Positions 1 through 10,602 of a DNA stretch of 64,000 bases are shown in pieces. The notes below the pieces were generated by a model, which searched no databases, was not told the origin of the DNA, and was given only the letters and a program-made list of their open reading frames with translations. This DNA comes from Mitsuaria sp. PDC51 (GTDB lineage Bacteria > Pseudomonadota > Gammaproteobacteria > Burkholderiales > Burkholderiaceae_C), in assembly GCF_900113225.1 (NCBI RefSeq), contig NZ_FOZE01000001.1:868001-932000 (forward strand), in the 5' to 3' direction. Every line of letters begins with the position of its first letter. The stretch's first letter is position 1. Made by a program: the position numbers and the translations under genes.

Positions 1-246
1 ACCGTGCCTCGGACGCCCGGCATGGAAGAGGGACGGGAGGGAACGCATGGCGAACTCCATCGCTCGACCGAAGGGTCGTTGATCCACCTTAAGGGCGGGG
101 CGGGGGGCGGTCTGTCGGACAAGGCCGCATCGCGTCGTCGGGCCGGCGCGCCCCGCGCACACGGTGTTGGGAAGCCGGGGGCCTTCGCCTAGGATGCGGC
201 GCGGCGATGATGAGGGCGGGGCAATGAAGCCGCCCACGGGCGCGCC
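1..246. other. Leader region without a supported gene
   Basis: No convincing gene is seen. The short open frames here have no ribosome binding site or recognisable protein sequence. The stretch is G-rich and probably carries the upstream region of the CHASE2-GGDEF-EAL gene, but I see no clear promoter. Confidence 0.5.
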
Positions 247-3200
247 ATGAAGCGAGGGACGATGACACGCGAGATGAGGGCTGGATCGAACGGACCGCGA
301 GGCACGCGGGCCCCGCAACGCGGCGCGCTGCGATGGCCTTCGCGCTGGGCCTGGGCCCAAGCGGTGCTGGCGTTGGCGGTGACGGCGGTCGTCGCGCTGC
401 TGTGGTTCGCGCGCCCGCAGGCCGGACCGATCGCGCGGCTCGACGGCCTCGTGCAGGACGCGCAAATCCAGTGGCGCGGTCGGCTCACGCCCGGCACGAC
501 CTATCCGATCACGCTGGTGCAGTTCGATGACGCCAGCGCCGCGCGCTTCGGCAGCATGGCGCCGGCGCGACCGCTGCTCGCCGAGGCGATCGCGCGGGTG
601 CAGGCCGCTCAGCCTCGCCTCATCGCGATCGACCTGCCGATGCAGGACGCGCGGCCCGACGGCGACGCCGCGCTGGCGGCCGCCATGCGCGGTGGCGCGC
701 CGGTGCTGCTGCCGTTCGCGCTGCCGCCCGCCTCGATCTCCGCGGCCTCCGCCTCGCCCACCGCCCCCTTGCCCCCAGCCGAAGCGCCGGCACTCGAGCC
801 AGCCGCGGCCGTACCGCCCGCGCTGCGCGCCCAGGCCTTCCTCAACGTCGAGGGCGAGCCCCGCAGCGCGCTGCGTCCGGCGCGCGCGGACTCGCCGCCG
901 GAGCCGCTGCTGTCGGCGGCGAAGTCGCTGGGCCATGCGCAGCTGGTGCGCGAGGCCGACGGCGCGGTGCGTCACGAGTTGCCGGCCCTGCCGCTGGACG
1001 GCGCGGCCTATCCGTCGCTGGCGCTGCGCATTGCCGGCGACGCGATGCGTCAGCCCTGGTCCGAGGCCACGCTGCGCTGGAGTCGCGACCTGCGCTGGGG
1101 CACGCTGCGCGTGCCGCTGGACCTGCTGTCGCGCCAGGGCGTGAATCCCTACGGCCCGGCCGGCACCTTTCCGTCGGTGTCGCTGGCCGACCTGCTCGAC
1201 GGCAAGGTGCCCGACGAGGCGCTGCGCCACCGCATCGTGATCCTGGGCGTGTCGGCGCGCGGGGCCGGCGCCGCTTTCCCCACGCCGTTCGACGCCGGCC
1301 TGCCCGACGCGGAGCGGCTCGCGACCGTCGTCGACAACCTCCTGACCGGCCGCACGCTGACGCGACCGTCCTGGGCTCCGCTCGCGGAACTGGCCGCGCT
1401 GCTGGCGCTGCCGCTGCTGTGCGCGGCGCTGCTGGCACGCGGCCGGTTGTGGCTCGGACTGCTTGGCGTCGCGCTGCTGGTGGGCGCAGGCCTGGCCGCG
1501 GCGCAGTGGGCCTTCGAGGACCGCTTCCTCGTGCTTGCGCTCGGCCATCCGCTGCTGGCGGTCGCCGCGGCGAGCGTGGGCGTGCTCGGCCTGCGCGGGC
1601 TCGCCGCCTGGTCGCGACGGCGGGCGGCGTGGCGTCGCCTGAAACTCAGCGAGGAACGCCATGTGCTCGCCGCGCAGGGCGCCAACGACGGCCTCTGGGA
1701 CTGGGACATCGCGACGGACCGGCTGGAGGTGTCGGCGCGATGGCTGGCGCTGATGGGCGACGCGGCGAGCGGTGCGGGCGGCGGCAGTGACGCAGCTGTC
1801 GGTGCCAGTGCCCGTGCAAGCGCCGCTGCTGGCGCTGCTACCGGTGCAGGTACTGATGCTGGTGCCGGTGCCGGTGCTCGGTCGAACGAACGGCCGGACG
1901 GCATCGCGCGCTTCACGCGTCCGTTGGACGACGCGGCCGCCGGCCTCTTCCGCGCTGAGCTCGACGCGCACCTGCAGGGCCGCAGCCTGCAGTTCCACCA
2001 TGTCCTGCGCTTCGAGCAGGGCGGCCAGCGGCGCGCACTGCTCGCGCGCGGCGTCGCGGTGAGGCGCGACGGCAATCCGGTGCGCATGGCCGGCGCCCTC
2101 ACGGACCTCAGCGAGCAGGAGCGTCTGCACGAGCAGGCTGAGCAGGACGCGCTGCGCGACCGCCTGACTGGCTTGCCGAACCGAGCGCTGTTCATGGAGC
2201 TGATCGCCCAGCGCCTGGCGAATCCGACCCCCGGCGTGCCGATCGGTCTGGTGCTGCTGGGCCTGGACGATTTCCGCGCGTTCGTCGAGCGCCAGGGGCC
2301 GGTCGCCGCTGACGCGGTGCTGGTCGAATGCGCCCGGCGCCTGGCCGGCGGCACGGGCCGGGCGGCGCGCGCGGGCCGCGTGGTCGCGCGGCTCGGCGCG
2401 GACCAGTTCGGCGTGCTCTTCGACGCCCGCATCGAGGCCGGCGCGCTGGTCGACCGCGTGCCCGAATGGGCGCTGGCGCGCATCGAGGAGCCGTTCCTGT
2501 TCGAGACGATCGAGGAAGCGAGCGCGGGCTCGAGAACCGGCGCGCACCGCCTGACCGCCAGCGCGGGGTGGGCCTTCACGGGGCAGGGCAACTTCAGCCC
2601 GGACGACCTGTTCGCCGCCGCCGAAAGCGCGCTGGCTCGCGCCAAGGCCGCCGGCACGGGCCACGCGCGCCTGTTCGACCCGACGCAGCCGCGCGTCGAG
2701 GCGTCCCGGCGCGCGCTGCGCGAGGACCTCGAGCGCGGCCTGCAGGCGGGGGAGTTCCAGCTGGACTACCAGCCGATCGTCAGGCTGTCGGACCGCGCGC
2801 TGCTCGGCTTCGAGGCGCTGATCCGCTGGCGGCATCCCAGCCGCGGCCCGGTGCTGCCGGACGACCTCATCCCGGCGGCGGAGGAGAGCGGCCACCTCAT
2901 GGCCATCGGCCGCTGGACGCTGATCGAGGCCGCGCTGCAGCTGCGGCGCTGGCGCGAGATCGGCTTCAAGGGCGAGGTCGCGATCAACCTGTCGGCCGCA
3001 CAGCTGGCGCAGGGCGACGTGCTGCTCGCCGATGCCCGCGAGGCGCTCAAGGCGCTCGGCGAGGTGCCGCTTTCGCAGCTGCGCCTGGAGGTCGCCGAGC
3101 GCGCCGCGATGGCCTGGCCGCAGCGCCACGCCGAGCTGCTGCAGGCGCTGGCGCGCCTGGGCTTCGGGCTTTCGATCGACGACGTGGGGAGCGCGCAGTC

Positions 3201-3528
3201 CTCCCTGGCCCATCTGCACCGCTTCCCGGTCGACACGCTGAAGATCGACCGGAGCTTCGTCACGCGGCTGGGCGAGGGCGGCGAGGCGCTGGAGGTCGTG
3301 CGCACGATCGTGGGCCTGGCCCGCGCGCGCGGCTGGCGGACCTTGGCCGAAGGCGTCGAGACGCAGGCGCAGGCCGCGCTACTGGAAACGCTCGGCTTGG
3401 AGATGGCACAGGGCTGGCTGTTCGCCCAGGCGCTGCCGGCGGAGGACGCCCGGCGCCTGATCCAGACCGTGCCGTGGAAGAAGCCGGCGGCGTCGCCGCC
3501 GCCGACCCGGTCTCAGGCCATGCCCTGA
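247..3528 (+). CDS. CHASE2-PAS-GGDEF-EAL cyclic-di-GMP signalling protein
   Basis: A 1093-residue membrane sensor of the cyclic-di-GMP network. One N-terminal membrane segment (about residues 29-50) is followed by a periplasmic CHASE2 domain, then three hydrophobic segments (about 378-460), a PAS domain, a GGDEF domain and an EAL domain. The cyclase motif is degenerate, GADQF in place of GGDEF, so cyclase activity is unlikely. The EAL domain keeps FEALIRW, INLSAAQL, the DD pair and KIDRSFV, so it is probably a phosphodiesterase. Residues about 508-548 are a Gly/Ala low-complexity insert inside the PAS region, coded by GGTGCC-like repeats. The start could be 247 or the ATG at 262. The gene is convergent with the M3 peptidase, with a 16-base 3' overlap. 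A role near a motility locus is plausible but inferred. Confidence 0.9.
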   Translation: MKRGTMTREMRAGSNGPRGTRAPQRGALRWPSRWAWAQAVLALAVTAVVALLWFARPQAGPIARLDGLVQDAQIQWRGRLTPGTTYPITLVQFDDASAARFGSMAPARPLLAEAIARVQAAQPRLIAIDLPMQDARPDGDAALAAAMRGGAPVLLPFALPPASISAASASPTAPLPPAEAPALEPAAAVPPALRAQAFLNVEGEPRSALRPARADSPPEPLLSAAKSLGHAQLVREADGAVRHELPALPLDGAAYPSLALRIAGDAMRQPWSEATLRWSRDLRWGTLRVPLDLLSRQGVNPYGPAGTFPSVSLADLLDGKVPDEALRHRIVILGVSARGAGAAFPTPFDAGLPDAERLATVVDNLLTGRTLTRPSWAPLAELAALLALPLLCAALLARGRLWLGLLGVALLVGAGLAAAQWAFEDRFLVLALGHPLLAVAAASVGVLGLRGLAAWSRRRAAWRRLKLSEERHVLAAQGANDGLWDWDIATDRLEVSARWLALMGDAASGAGGGSDAAVGASARASAAAGAATGAGTDAGAGAGARSNERPDGIARFTRPLDDAAAGLFRAELDAHLQGRSLQFHHVLRFEQGGQRRALLARGVAVRRDGNPVRMAGALTDLSEQERLHEQAEQDALRDRLTGLPNRALFMELIAQRLANPTPGVPIGLVLLGLDDFRAFVERQGPVAADAVLVECARRLAGGTGRAARAGRVVARLGADQFGVLFDARIEAGALVDRVPEWALARIEEPFLFETIEEASAGSRTGAHRLTASAGWAFTGQGNFSPDDLFAAAESALARAKAAGTGHARLFDPTQPRVEASRRALREDLERGLQAGEFQLDYQPIVRLSDRALLGFEALIRWRHPSRGPVLPDDLIPAAEESGHLMAIGRWTLIEAALQLRRWREIGFKGEVAINLSAAQLAQGDVLLADAREALKALGEVPLSQLRLEVAERAAMAWPQRHAELLQALARLGFGLSIDDVGSAQSSLAHLHRFPVDTLKIDRSFVTRLGEGGEALEVVRTIVGLARARGWRTLAEGVETQAQAALLETLGLEMAQGWLFAQALPAEDARRLIQTVPWKKPAASPPPTRSQAMP

Positions 3529-5585
3529 TGCCGCAGCAGCGCGTCGATCTGCGGCTCACGGCCGCGGAAGGCCTTGAAGTTGTCCATCGCGTCGCGGACG
3601 CTGCCCATCGACAGGATCTCGTCCAGGTAGCGCCGGCCGGTCGCCGGGTTGAACACGCCTTCCTCCTCGAACGCGCTCCAGCAATCGGCGGATAGCACCT
3701 CGGCCCACTTGTAGCTGTAGTAACCCGCCGCGTAGCCGCCCGCGAAGATGTGCGAGAAGCTGTGCTGGAAGCGGTTGAACGCCGGCGGCGGCAGCACCGT
3801 CACCTCGGCCCGCACCTCGTCCAGCACTTCCTGCACCCGGGTCTCGGCGCCGGGCTCGGCGTGCAGCCGCATGTCGAAGAGCGCGAACTCGATCTGGCGC
3901 AGCGTCTGCAGGCCGGCCTGGAAGTTCTTGGCCGCCAGCATCTTGTCGAACAGCGCCCGCGGCAGCGGCTCGCCGGTGTCCACATGGGCCGACAGCTGCT
4001 GGATGACCTCCCACTCCCAGCAGAAGTTCTCCATGAACTGGCTGGGCAGCTCGACCGCGTCCCACTCGACGCCGGAGATGCCCGACACGCCCAGTTCCGC
4101 CACGCGCGTGAGCAGGTGGTGCAGCCCGTGGCCGCATTCGTGGAACAGCGTCGTCACGTCGTCGTGGGTAAGCAGCGCCGGCTTGCCGTCCGCGCCCTGC
4201 GGGAAGTTGCAGACCAGGTGCGCCACCGGGATCTGCTCGGCGCCGCTGCCGGCCAGGTCCGGCCGCGCCCAGCGGCTGCGCACCTCGTCCATCCAGGCGC
4301 CGGGGCGCTTGCCGCTGCGCGCGTACAGGTCCAGGTAGACCTGGCCGATCAACTGGCCGTCGCGGCGCAGCTCGCAGAACTGCACCGACTCATGCCAGAC
4401 CGAGGCCTTGGCCGGCACCAGCTGTACACCGAAGAGCCGGTCGACGATGCGGAACAGCCCGTCCAGCACGCGCGGCAGGGTCAGGTATTGCCGCACTTCC
4501 TGGTCGGAGAAGGCGTAGCGCGCCTCCTTCAGCTTCTCGGAGACATAGGGCAGGTCCCAGGCCTGCGGATCGTCCAGGCGCAGCGCGGCCTTGGCGAAGT
4601 CGCGCAGCTCGTCCAGGTCGCGTTGCGCATAGGGGCGGGCGCGGGTCGCCAGGTCGCGCAGGAAGCTCATCACCTGCGCCGGCGAGCTCGCCATCTTGGG
4701 CACCAGCGAGGCCTCGGCGAAGTTGGCGAAGCCCAGCAGCTTCGCCTCCTCCTGGCGCAGCATCAGCAGTTCCTGCATCAGCGGGCCGTTGTCCCAGTCG
4801 GGCTTGTCGCCGAGCTCGCTCGCGCGCGTCACGTAGGCGCGGTACAGGCGCTCGCGCAGGGCGCGGTCCTCGGCGTACTGCATCACCGGCATGTAGACCG
4901 GAAAGTGCAGCGTCAGCTTGTGCGCGTCGGGATCGGCGTGGCCGTCCTTCTCGGCGGCAGCACGCGCGTTGGCGACGACGTCCGCCGGCACGCCCTTGAG
5001 CTCGGCGGCGGTGGCGAGGTAGCTCCAGCCGTCGGTGGCGTCCATGACGTGCTCGGAGAAGGCCTGGCCCAGTTCGGCGCTGCGCTCCTGGATCTTGGCG
5101 AAACGCGCCTTGGCCTCGCCCTGCAGCTCGGCGCCGGAGAGCACGAAGTCGCGCATCGCGTGCTTGAGCAGCTGGGCGCGTTCGGGCGTGAGGCCCGGCT
5201 GCGCGGCGATCGCCTTGTAGAGCGCGTACAGCGCCTCGTTGGCGCCCAGCGCGGTGTGGAACTCGGTCACTGCGGGCAGCATCGCGTTGTAGGCCTCGCG
5301 CAGCGCCGGCGTATTGGCGACCGCGTTCAGGTGGCCGACGGCGCCCCAGGCGGTGCCCAGGCGCTCGGTGGCGACGTTCAGGGTGCGGGAGAGGCGTTCG
5401 TAGTCGGCCGGCGCGCCGGGCGCCGTGACCTGCTCGAGCGCCTGCTGGGCCTGGGCGAGCAGCTCGGTGATGGCCGGCTGGATGTGGGACGGGTCGATCG
5501 CGGCGAAATCAGGCAGCGGCGCGGTGGACAGCAGCGGGTTGGCGGCGGTCGGCGCGGCGGCCGAAGGGGCGGAGGAGTCGGTCAT
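3513..5585 (-). CDS. prlC: M3 family oligopeptidase (oligopeptidase A-like)
   Basis: A 690-residue cytoplasmic zinc metallopeptidase of the thimet oligopeptidase family, close to the usual 680 residues of oligopeptidase A, which degrades short peptides and cleaved signal peptides. The zinc site HECGH lies at about residue 482 (LFHECGHGLHHLL), with the downstream glutamate region VELPSQFMENF typical of M3 enzymes. The first 20 residues are Ala/Ser/Pro-rich and probably disordered. The gene ends inside the 3' end of the convergent c-di-GMP gene. It is a housekeeping gene unrelated to the flagellar genes upstream. The family call is firm; choosing PrlC over Dcp rests on overall length and sequence. 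Confidence 0.92.
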   Translation of the reverse strand: MTDSSAPSAAAPTAANPLLSTAPLPDFAAIDPSHIQPAITELLAQAQQALEQVTAPGAPADYERLSRTLNVATERLGTAWGAVGHLNAVANTPALREAYNAMLPAVTEFHTALGANEALYALYKAIAAQPGLTPERAQLLKHAMRDFVLSGAELQGEAKARFAKIQERSAELGQAFSEHVMDATDGWSYLATAAELKGVPADVVANARAAAEKDGHADPDAHKLTLHFPVYMPVMQYAEDRALRERLYRAYVTRASELGDKPDWDNGPLMQELLMLRQEEAKLLGFANFAEASLVPKMASSPAQVMSFLRDLATRARPYAQRDLDELRDFAKAALRLDDPQAWDLPYVSEKLKEARYAFSDQEVRQYLTLPRVLDGLFRIVDRLFGVQLVPAKASVWHESVQFCELRRDGQLIGQVYLDLYARSGKRPGAWMDEVRSRWARPDLAGSGAEQIPVAHLVCNFPQGADGKPALLTHDDVTTLFHECGHGLHHLLTRVAELGVSGISGVEWDAVELPSQFMENFCWEWEVIQQLSAHVDTGEPLPRALFDKMLAAKNFQAGLQTLRQIEFALFDMRLHAEPGAETRVQEVLDEVRAEVTVLPPPAFNRFQHSFSHIFAGGYAAGYYSYKWAEVLSADCWSAFEEEGVFNPATGRRYLDEILSMGSVRDAMDNFKAFRGREPQIDALLRHQGMA

Positions 5586-5739
5586 GCAGGCCTCGTGAGT
5601 CTGACGAAATGCCGGGACAGTGTCTCAGCCTTTCGCGCGCGGATGCGCGGGAGCTCTCTATCGTGGGGATAGGCCGCAGGCTATCAAGCCCGCGGCTCTC
5701 CCGATCACGAGGCGCGGATTGTCCCAGCGGCCTCCGCAG

Positions 5740-6051
5740 TCAGAAGGTTTCCCAGTCGCCGTCGTCGGCGGCTGGCACGGGACGCGGCGGGGGCGCCGCG
5801 ACCGACGGAGCGGCGGCGGCTGGCTTCGGCGTCGGCGGCTTGACGGTGCCATGCGCGGCGCCATTCGCCCCGGGCCGGACCGCCTTCATCGGCGCGGGCT
5901 GGGTCGAGGCCGTCTTCGTCACCGCGCCGGGCGCGGTCGATGCCGAGCGGGGCGATGCCGTTGACGCCGCCGACGCCGCCAACGCCGCCAACGAGGCCGG
6001 CCTCGCCGCCGGCGCGCGAGCCGCGGCCTGAGCCGGCGCCGCCCGCTTCAC
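5740..6051 (-). pseudogene. Detached C-terminal linker and CheR-docking tail of the upstream MCP
   Basis: This 103-codon frame begins at a GTG that overlaps the stop of the upstream receptor gene and ends in DGDWETF. That is the same terminal sequence as the neighbouring intact receptor (8593-10530) and matches the WETF-type pentapeptide that tethers CheR and CheB to receptors. The rest is an Ala/Pro-rich linker like that of the neighbour. One extra base in the GGGG run near 6051-6054 would join it in frame to the receptor. It is therefore best read as the receptor's own tail, separated by a frameshift or a sequencing error, not as an independent gene. Confidence 0.75.
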
Positions 6052-7868
6052 CCCTCCATCGCGTCTTGCCCGAGCCGGAACACCGACACGATCTCCGTCA
6101 GCCGATGCGCCTGGTCCTTCAGGCTCTCGGCCGCCGCCGCCGATTCCTCCACCAGCGCCGCGTTCTGCTGCGTCATCCGGTCCAGCTGCACCACCGCGTC
6201 ATTGACCTGCGCGATGCCGGCGCTTTGCTCGGTCGACGCGGCGGTGATCTCGCCGATGATGTCCGTCACCCGCTGCACGCTGTGCACGATGTCGTTCATC
6301 GACTCGCCCGCCGCCTGCACCAGCCGCGACCCGGCCTCGACGCTGGTGACGCTGGCGCCGATCAGCGCCTTGATCTCCTTGGCGGCCTCGGCGCTGCGTT
6401 GCGCCAGCGAGCGCACCTCGCTCGCCACGACCGCGAAACCGCGTCCCTGCTCGCCGGCGCGCGCCGCCTCCACCGCCGCGTTCAGCGCCAGGATGTTGGT
6501 CTGGAAGGCGATGCCGTCGATGACGCCGATGATGTCGTTGATCTTCTTGGAGCTGGCGTTGATCTCGTCCATCGTCGAGACCACCTGGCCCACGACCTCG
6601 CCACCGCGCGCCGCCGCGCTCGACGCGCTCGAGGCCAATTGGTTGGCCGTCTGCGCCGCGTCGGCGGTCTGGCGCACCGTCGCGGTCAGCTCCTCCATCG
6701 ACGAGGCCGCCTGCTGCAGGTTGGACGCGGTCTCCTCGGTGCGCTGCGACAGGTCCTGCGAGCCGATCGCGATCTCGCTGGAGGCGGTGGTGATCGAGTT
6801 GCTGGCCGAGCGCACGTCCAGCAGGATGCGCTGGATCTTCTCGGCGAACAGGTTGAAGGACGACGCGATGCGCCCGACCTCATCGCGGCCGCCGGCCGGC
6901 AGGCGCTGGGTCAGGTCGCCGTCGCCGGCGCTGATGTCGTCGAGCGCGGCGCGCACGCGGTCCACGCCGCGCAGCATCGCGCTGATCGTGCCGGTCATCG
7001 CCAGCGCGGCGATCGCCATCATGACCAGCGCCGTGATCACCGCGGTGCGCAGCAGCGCGCCCAGCGAGGCCAGCGCCTCGTCCTTCTTCGCCGCGACGAA
7101 CAGCTGCCAGTCGGTGTCCGCGATCGGGGTGCCGCTGATCAGGAAGTCTTCCCCGCCGACCCGCGCCTCGGCCCAGCCGGCCTGCGGGTCCAGCGCGGTC
7201 GCCAGCGCCTGCGGCGTCAGCTGCTCGGAGATCGCCGTGGCCGCCTTCAGCGCCAGTTGGGCGTCGGGGTGCGCGACGATCTTCCCGTCCTTGGACATCA
7301 GGAAGGCGAAACCGCCGGGCGTCGGCTTGATCGCCTGGACCGTGGCGACGACGTCGTCCAGGAAGACATCGGTGGCGACCACGGCCTTGGTGCCGCCGCC
7401 GCTCTTGTCCGCCGCTGCGAAGGTCACCACCAGGCGGCCCTTGGACGCGTCCATGTAGGGCGCGGTCAGGATCGTTCCCGACGCGGAAGCGGCGCCGGTG
7501 TACCAGGGGCGGCCGGTGGGGTCGTAGTCGGCGGGCAGGTTCTGCGGCGTGTTGAAGACGATCTTCTTGTCCGCGAAGCCGACGTAGGCGGCCTCGAGCC
7601 GGCCGGACCTGGCCGCCTGCTGCAGCAGCGGCACCGGGTCGGCGGCGCCGACCGCTGGCTGCAGCGAGGCCACGATGTCGCGCTGCGCCCGCACCCATTG
7701 CCGGATCGCGTCGCCGCGCGCCGCGGCCAGTTCATCCAGGGCCTGGGAGACCTGCCGGTGGGTGTGGCCGCGCACCGTCACGTAATTGGCGACGGTGATC
7801 GCCAGCAGCGTCAGGGCGACGATGCCCACGCCCAGCGAGATCAGTCGGGTCTTGATCGAGTCGAACAT
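6048..7868 (-). CDS. Methyl-accepting chemotaxis protein, dCache sensor, tail frameshifted
   Basis: A 606-residue transmembrane chemoreceptor. Membrane segment 1 lies at about residues 8-27. A periplasmic dCache-type ligand domain follows, with the typical PTGRPWY motif, then membrane segment 2 at about 275-297, HAMP, and the MCP signalling domain with the conserved tip [16 protein letters not shown]. The start at 7868 was chosen because MFDSIKTRL begins the first membrane helix and a GGAG lies 7 bases upstream. The frame stops at MEG right after the signalling domain, without the linker and WETF tail carried by its neighbour; both are present in the next frame. Last gene of the che operon, after cheW. 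If the truncation is real, methylation of this receptor would depend on CheR recruited by other receptors. Confidence 0.9.
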   Translation of the reverse strand: MFDSIKTRLISLGVGIVALTLLAITVANYVTVRGHTHRQVSQALDELAAARGDAIRQWVRAQRDIVASLQPAVGAADPVPLLQQAARSGRLEAAYVGFADKKIVFNTPQNLPADYDPTGRPWYTGAASASGTILTAPYMDASKGRLVVTFAAADKSGGGTKAVVATDVFLDDVVATVQAIKPTPGGFAFLMSKDGKIVAHPDAQLALKAATAISEQLTPQALATALDPQAGWAEARVGGEDFLISGTPIADTDWQLFVAAKKDEALASLGALLRTAVITALVMMAIAALAMTGTISAMLRGVDRVRAALDDISAGDGDLTQRLPAGGRDEVGRIASSFNLFAEKIQRILLDVRSASNSITTASSEIAIGSQDLSQRTEETASNLQQAASSMEELTATVRQTADAAQTANQLASSASSAAARGGEVVGQVVSTMDEINASSKKINDIIGVIDGIAFQTNILALNAAVEAARAGEQGRGFAVVASEVRSLAQRSAEAAKEIKALIGASVTSVEAGSRLVQAAGESMNDIVHSVQRVTDIIGEITAASTEQSAGIAQVNDAVVQLDRMTQQNAALVEESAAAAESLKDQAHRLTEIVSVFRLGQDAMEG

Positions 7869-7996
7869 GAACGGGCTCCGTGTCTCATCGGCGCCGGGCG
7901 TGTGCCGCTCTCTGGCGCGTGCCTCCACGATTCGCTCTCTCGGTCTTTTTTCCTGCTCCGGCACCCCTCAGGGCAGGGCGCGCGCCCGGCAGGAGA

Positions 7997-8020
7997 AACG
8001 CCCGGACGGTGCCGGGCGTT
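7997..8020 (-). terminator. Possible intrinsic terminator after cheW
   Basis: A 9-bp perfect stem (AACGCCCGG with CCGGGCGTT) and a 6-base loop lie just after the cheW stop. The downstream T tract is short, so termination may be partial and allow read-through into the last MCP. Confidence 0.5.
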
Positions 8021-8028
8021 GCGCGCGA

Positions 8029-8571
8029 TCAGGCCGTGGTCATCGCATCCATCAGGCCCATGTCCGCGCTGGACATCAGGCCCTCGATGTCGATCAGGAT
8101 CAGCATGCGCTCGGCGACCGCGCCGATGCCCATGATGAAGCTGGTGTTGACGGCGCTGGAGCTCAGCTCGGGCGCCGGACGGATCACGTCGCGGTTCAGC
8201 TCCAGCACGTCGGACACCGAATCCACCACCGCGCCCACGACGCGGTTCTTGACGTTCAGCACGATCACGACGGTGAAGCTGTTGTATTCGGCCGTGGCGC
8301 AGCCCAGCTTCAGGCGCAGGTCCACGATCGGGACGATCACGCCGCGCAGGTTCACCACGCCCTTGATGAAGTCGGGCGCGTTGGCGATGCGGGTCGGCTG
8401 CTCGTAGGAGCGGATCTCCTGCACCTTCAGGATGTCGATGCCGTACTCCTCCTGACCCAGGCGGAAGGTCAGGTACTCGCCGCTGGCGGGCGCGGCGCTG
8501 GCGCCTTGCGGGACCAGTGCGCCGGAGTTCGCTTGCATCACTTGCGTGCCGGTTTGTTGAACGATTTCCAT
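8029..8571 (-). CDS. cheW: Chemotaxis coupling protein CheW
   Basis: A 180-residue cytoplasmic adaptor that links receptors to the kinase CheA. The SH3-like CheW domain starts at about residue 33 ([15 protein letters not shown]) and includes the family signature [12 protein letters not shown] and the ILIDIE strand near the end. The preceding 30 residues are an unusual, probably disordered extension. A GAGG lies 7 bases before the ATG. It lies 21 bases after the intact MCP, consistent with one operon that also carries cheA. Confidence 0.97.
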   Translation of the reverse strand: MEIVQQTGTQVMQANSGALVPQGASAAPASGEYLTFRLGQEEYGIDILKVQEIRSYEQPTRIANAPDFIKGVVNLRGVIVPIVDLRLKLGCATAEYNSFTVVIVLNVKNRVVGAVVDSVSDVLELNRDVIRPAPELSSSAVNTSFIMGIGAVAERMLILIDIEGLMSSADMGLMDAMTTA

Positions 8572-8592
8572 GTGTTGACCTCGTGCGGCGGA

Positions 8593-10530
8593 TTAGAAGG
8601 TTTCCCAGTCGCCGTCGGCGGCGGTGGTGGCCGGCACAGCCGGCGGCGGAGTGAACGGAGCGGGCGCGGCCTTCGGGGCCACGGGCTTGGGAGCGGCGGG
8701 CTTGAGCGCGGCCCGGGCCGGTTTGGCGGCCGTCTTTGCGGCCGTCTTTGCGACGCCATGGGCCGGCGACGCCAGCGGCTTCGCGGCAGCCACCGGCTTG
8801 GCGGCTGGCGCCGTGGCGGCGCTGAACGACGCGGCCGGCCTGGCGCTGAAGGTCGTCGACGCGGATGTGACGCCCGACGACAACGAAGACGAAGAAGACG
8901 GCGAGGACGAAGAAGACGACGACGACTTCGCGGTGAACGCGGTCGCCGACAGCGCGCCGGCGCTGCCCGACACGCGGAAGCGGTCGACCACGGCGCCCAG
9001 GCGCTCGGCCTGGTCCTTCAGGCTCTCGGCGGCGGCGGCGGACTGCTCCACCAGCGCGGCGTTCTGCTGCGTCATTTGGTCCAGGTTGCTCACCCCCTGG
9101 TTGACCTGGCTGATGCCGTCGCTCTGCTCGCTGGAGGCGGCGGTGATCTCGCCGATGATGTCCGTCACCCGCTGCACGCTGGAGACGATGTCGCTCATCG
9201 TCGAGCCCGCTTCCTGCACCAGGCGCGAGCCGGTTTCCACGCGCTCGACGCTGGCGCCGATCAGGGTCTTGATCTCGCGCGCGGCCTCGGCGCTGCGCTG
9301 GGCCAGCGAGCGGACCTCGCCCGCCACCACCGCGAAACCGCGGCCCTGCTCGCCGGCGCGGGCGGCTTCCACCGCCGCGTTCAGCGCCAGGATGTTGGTC
9401 TGGAAGGCGATGCCGTCGATCGTGCCGATGATGTCGCTGATGCGCTTGGAGCTGGCGTTGATCTCGTCCATCGTCGAGACCACCTGGCTCACCACCTCGC
9501 CGCCCTTGGCCGCCGCGCCCGAGGCGGAGGAGGCCAGCTGGTTGGCGGTGCGCGCCGAATCGGCGGTCTGCTTGACCGTGCCGGTCAGCTGCACCAGCGA
9601 GGAGGCGGCCTCCTGCAGGTTGGACGCGGTCTGCTCGGTGCGGCTGGACAGGTCCTGGTTGCCGGTGGCGATCTCCACCGAGGCGGTGCGGATCGAATCG
9701 GCCGCGGTGCGCAGCTGGCCGACCATCGCCTGCAGCGCTTCCTGCATGTGGTGCAGCGAGCGCATCAGCTTGGAGGCCTCGTCCACGCCCTCGACCGGCT
9801 TCATCTCGCGGGACAGGTCGCCCCCGGCGATGGCTTCGGCGAGCGCCTCGGCCTCGGCCAGCGGCGCGCAGATGGTCTGCATGTTCAGCAGCGTCAGCGG
9901 CACCACGACGATCGCGGCGAACACCAGCACCAGGCCGAAGGTCCAGAGCACGCCGCCCTGCGTCTTCTCGATGCCGGCGCGCATGTCCTCGGCCTGGGCC
10001 TGCATGCGCTTCTCGACTTCGTCGAGCTGCTTCTCGGCCTGCGCGACCTGCTCCTTGGCGGGACCGAGCAGCCGGTCCGCCACGGCGGCGTGGTCATAGG
10101 CGCCGGCCTCCAGCTGCGACACCACGTTGGCCGCCTTCTGCGCGTAGGTCTCCAGCGAGGCCTTGATCTGCATCAGCACGGCCTTGTCGTCTTCCGGGCT
10201 GAGCGCGGCGACGGCCTCGAGGTGCTCGGCCGCGGCCTTGCGCGACTTGTCCCAGGCCGCGTGGGCCTGCTTCACGGCCTCGGGCTTCTCGTAGTTGATG
10301 ATCATGTCCTTCTCGTAGCGACGGATCTCTCCCATCGCGCCGTGAAGGGCGCCCACGCGCTGGCCGCGGGTCGCGGATTTCTCCAGGAACTCCTGGGTCT
10401 GGCCCCGCATCGACTGCATGCCGAACAGGCCCACACTGCCGACCACCATCAGCAGCGCCAGCACGATGCCGATCGCGCCGATCATGCGGGTCCGGATGCT
10501 GAATTGACGCATCAACGCGCTGAAATTCAT
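8593..10530 (-). CDS. Methyl-accepting chemotaxis protein with CheR-docking tail
   Basis: A 645-residue chemoreceptor. Membrane helices lie at about residues 13-35 and 192-215 and flank a roughly 150-residue, mostly helical periplasmic domain that looks like a four-helix-bundle sensor. HAMP and the signalling domain follow, with tip [16 protein letters not shown]. The last 110 residues are a linker with long Ser runs, then Ala/Pro/Lys-rich sequence, ending in DGDWETF, a WETF-type docking peptide for CheR/CheB. An AGAGG precedes the ATG. It sits between cheA and cheW in the operon. The ligand cannot be read from sequence. Confidence 0.95.
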   Translation of the reverse strand: MNFSALMRQFSIRTRMIGAIGIVLALLMVVGSVGLFGMQSMRGQTQEFLEKSATRGQRVGALHGAMGEIRRYEKDMIINYEKPEAVKQAHAAWDKSRKAAAEHLEAVAALSPEDDKAVLMQIKASLETYAQKAANVVSQLEAGAYDHAAVADRLLGPAKEQVAQAEKQLDEVEKRMQAQAEDMRAGIEKTQGGVLWTFGLVLVFAAIVVVPLTLLNMQTICAPLAEAEALAEAIAGGDLSREMKPVEGVDEASKLMRSLHHMQEALQAMVGQLRTAADSIRTASVEIATGNQDLSSRTEQTASNLQEAASSLVQLTGTVKQTADSARTANQLASSASGAAAKGGEVVSQVVSTMDEINASSKRISDIIGTIDGIAFQTNILALNAAVEAARAGEQGRGFAVVAGEVRSLAQRSAEAAREIKTLIGASVERVETGSRLVQEAGSTMSDIVSSVQRVTDIIGEITAASSEQSDGISQVNQGVSNLDQMTQQNAALVEQSAAAAESLKDQAERLGAVVDRFRVSGSAGALSATAFTAKSSSSSSSSPSSSSSLSSGVTSASTTFSARPAASFSAATAPAAKPVAAAKPLASPAHGVAKTAAKTAAKPARAALKPAAPKPVAPKAAPAPFTPPPAVPATTAADGDWETF

Positions 10531-10602
10531 GTCTACCTCTTATGCGTTGCGCACCGGCCGCCCGGCCGATGCCCACGTGACTTCAATGGCGCTCAATGAC
10601 GT

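Noticed and set aside
4-192. A 62-codon frame at the window start
   Set aside because: Low-complexity Gly/Arg sequence without a start signal or similarity.
1149-2657. A 502-codon minus-strand open frame
   Set aside because: Antisense to the clear CHASE2-PAS-GGDEF-EAL gene and composed of Ser/Arg/Ala-rich shadow sequence.
3750-5672. A 640-codon plus-strand open frame
   Set aside because: It is antisense to the M3 peptidase, rich in Gln/Arg/His/Val typical of a reverse shadow, with no start signal.
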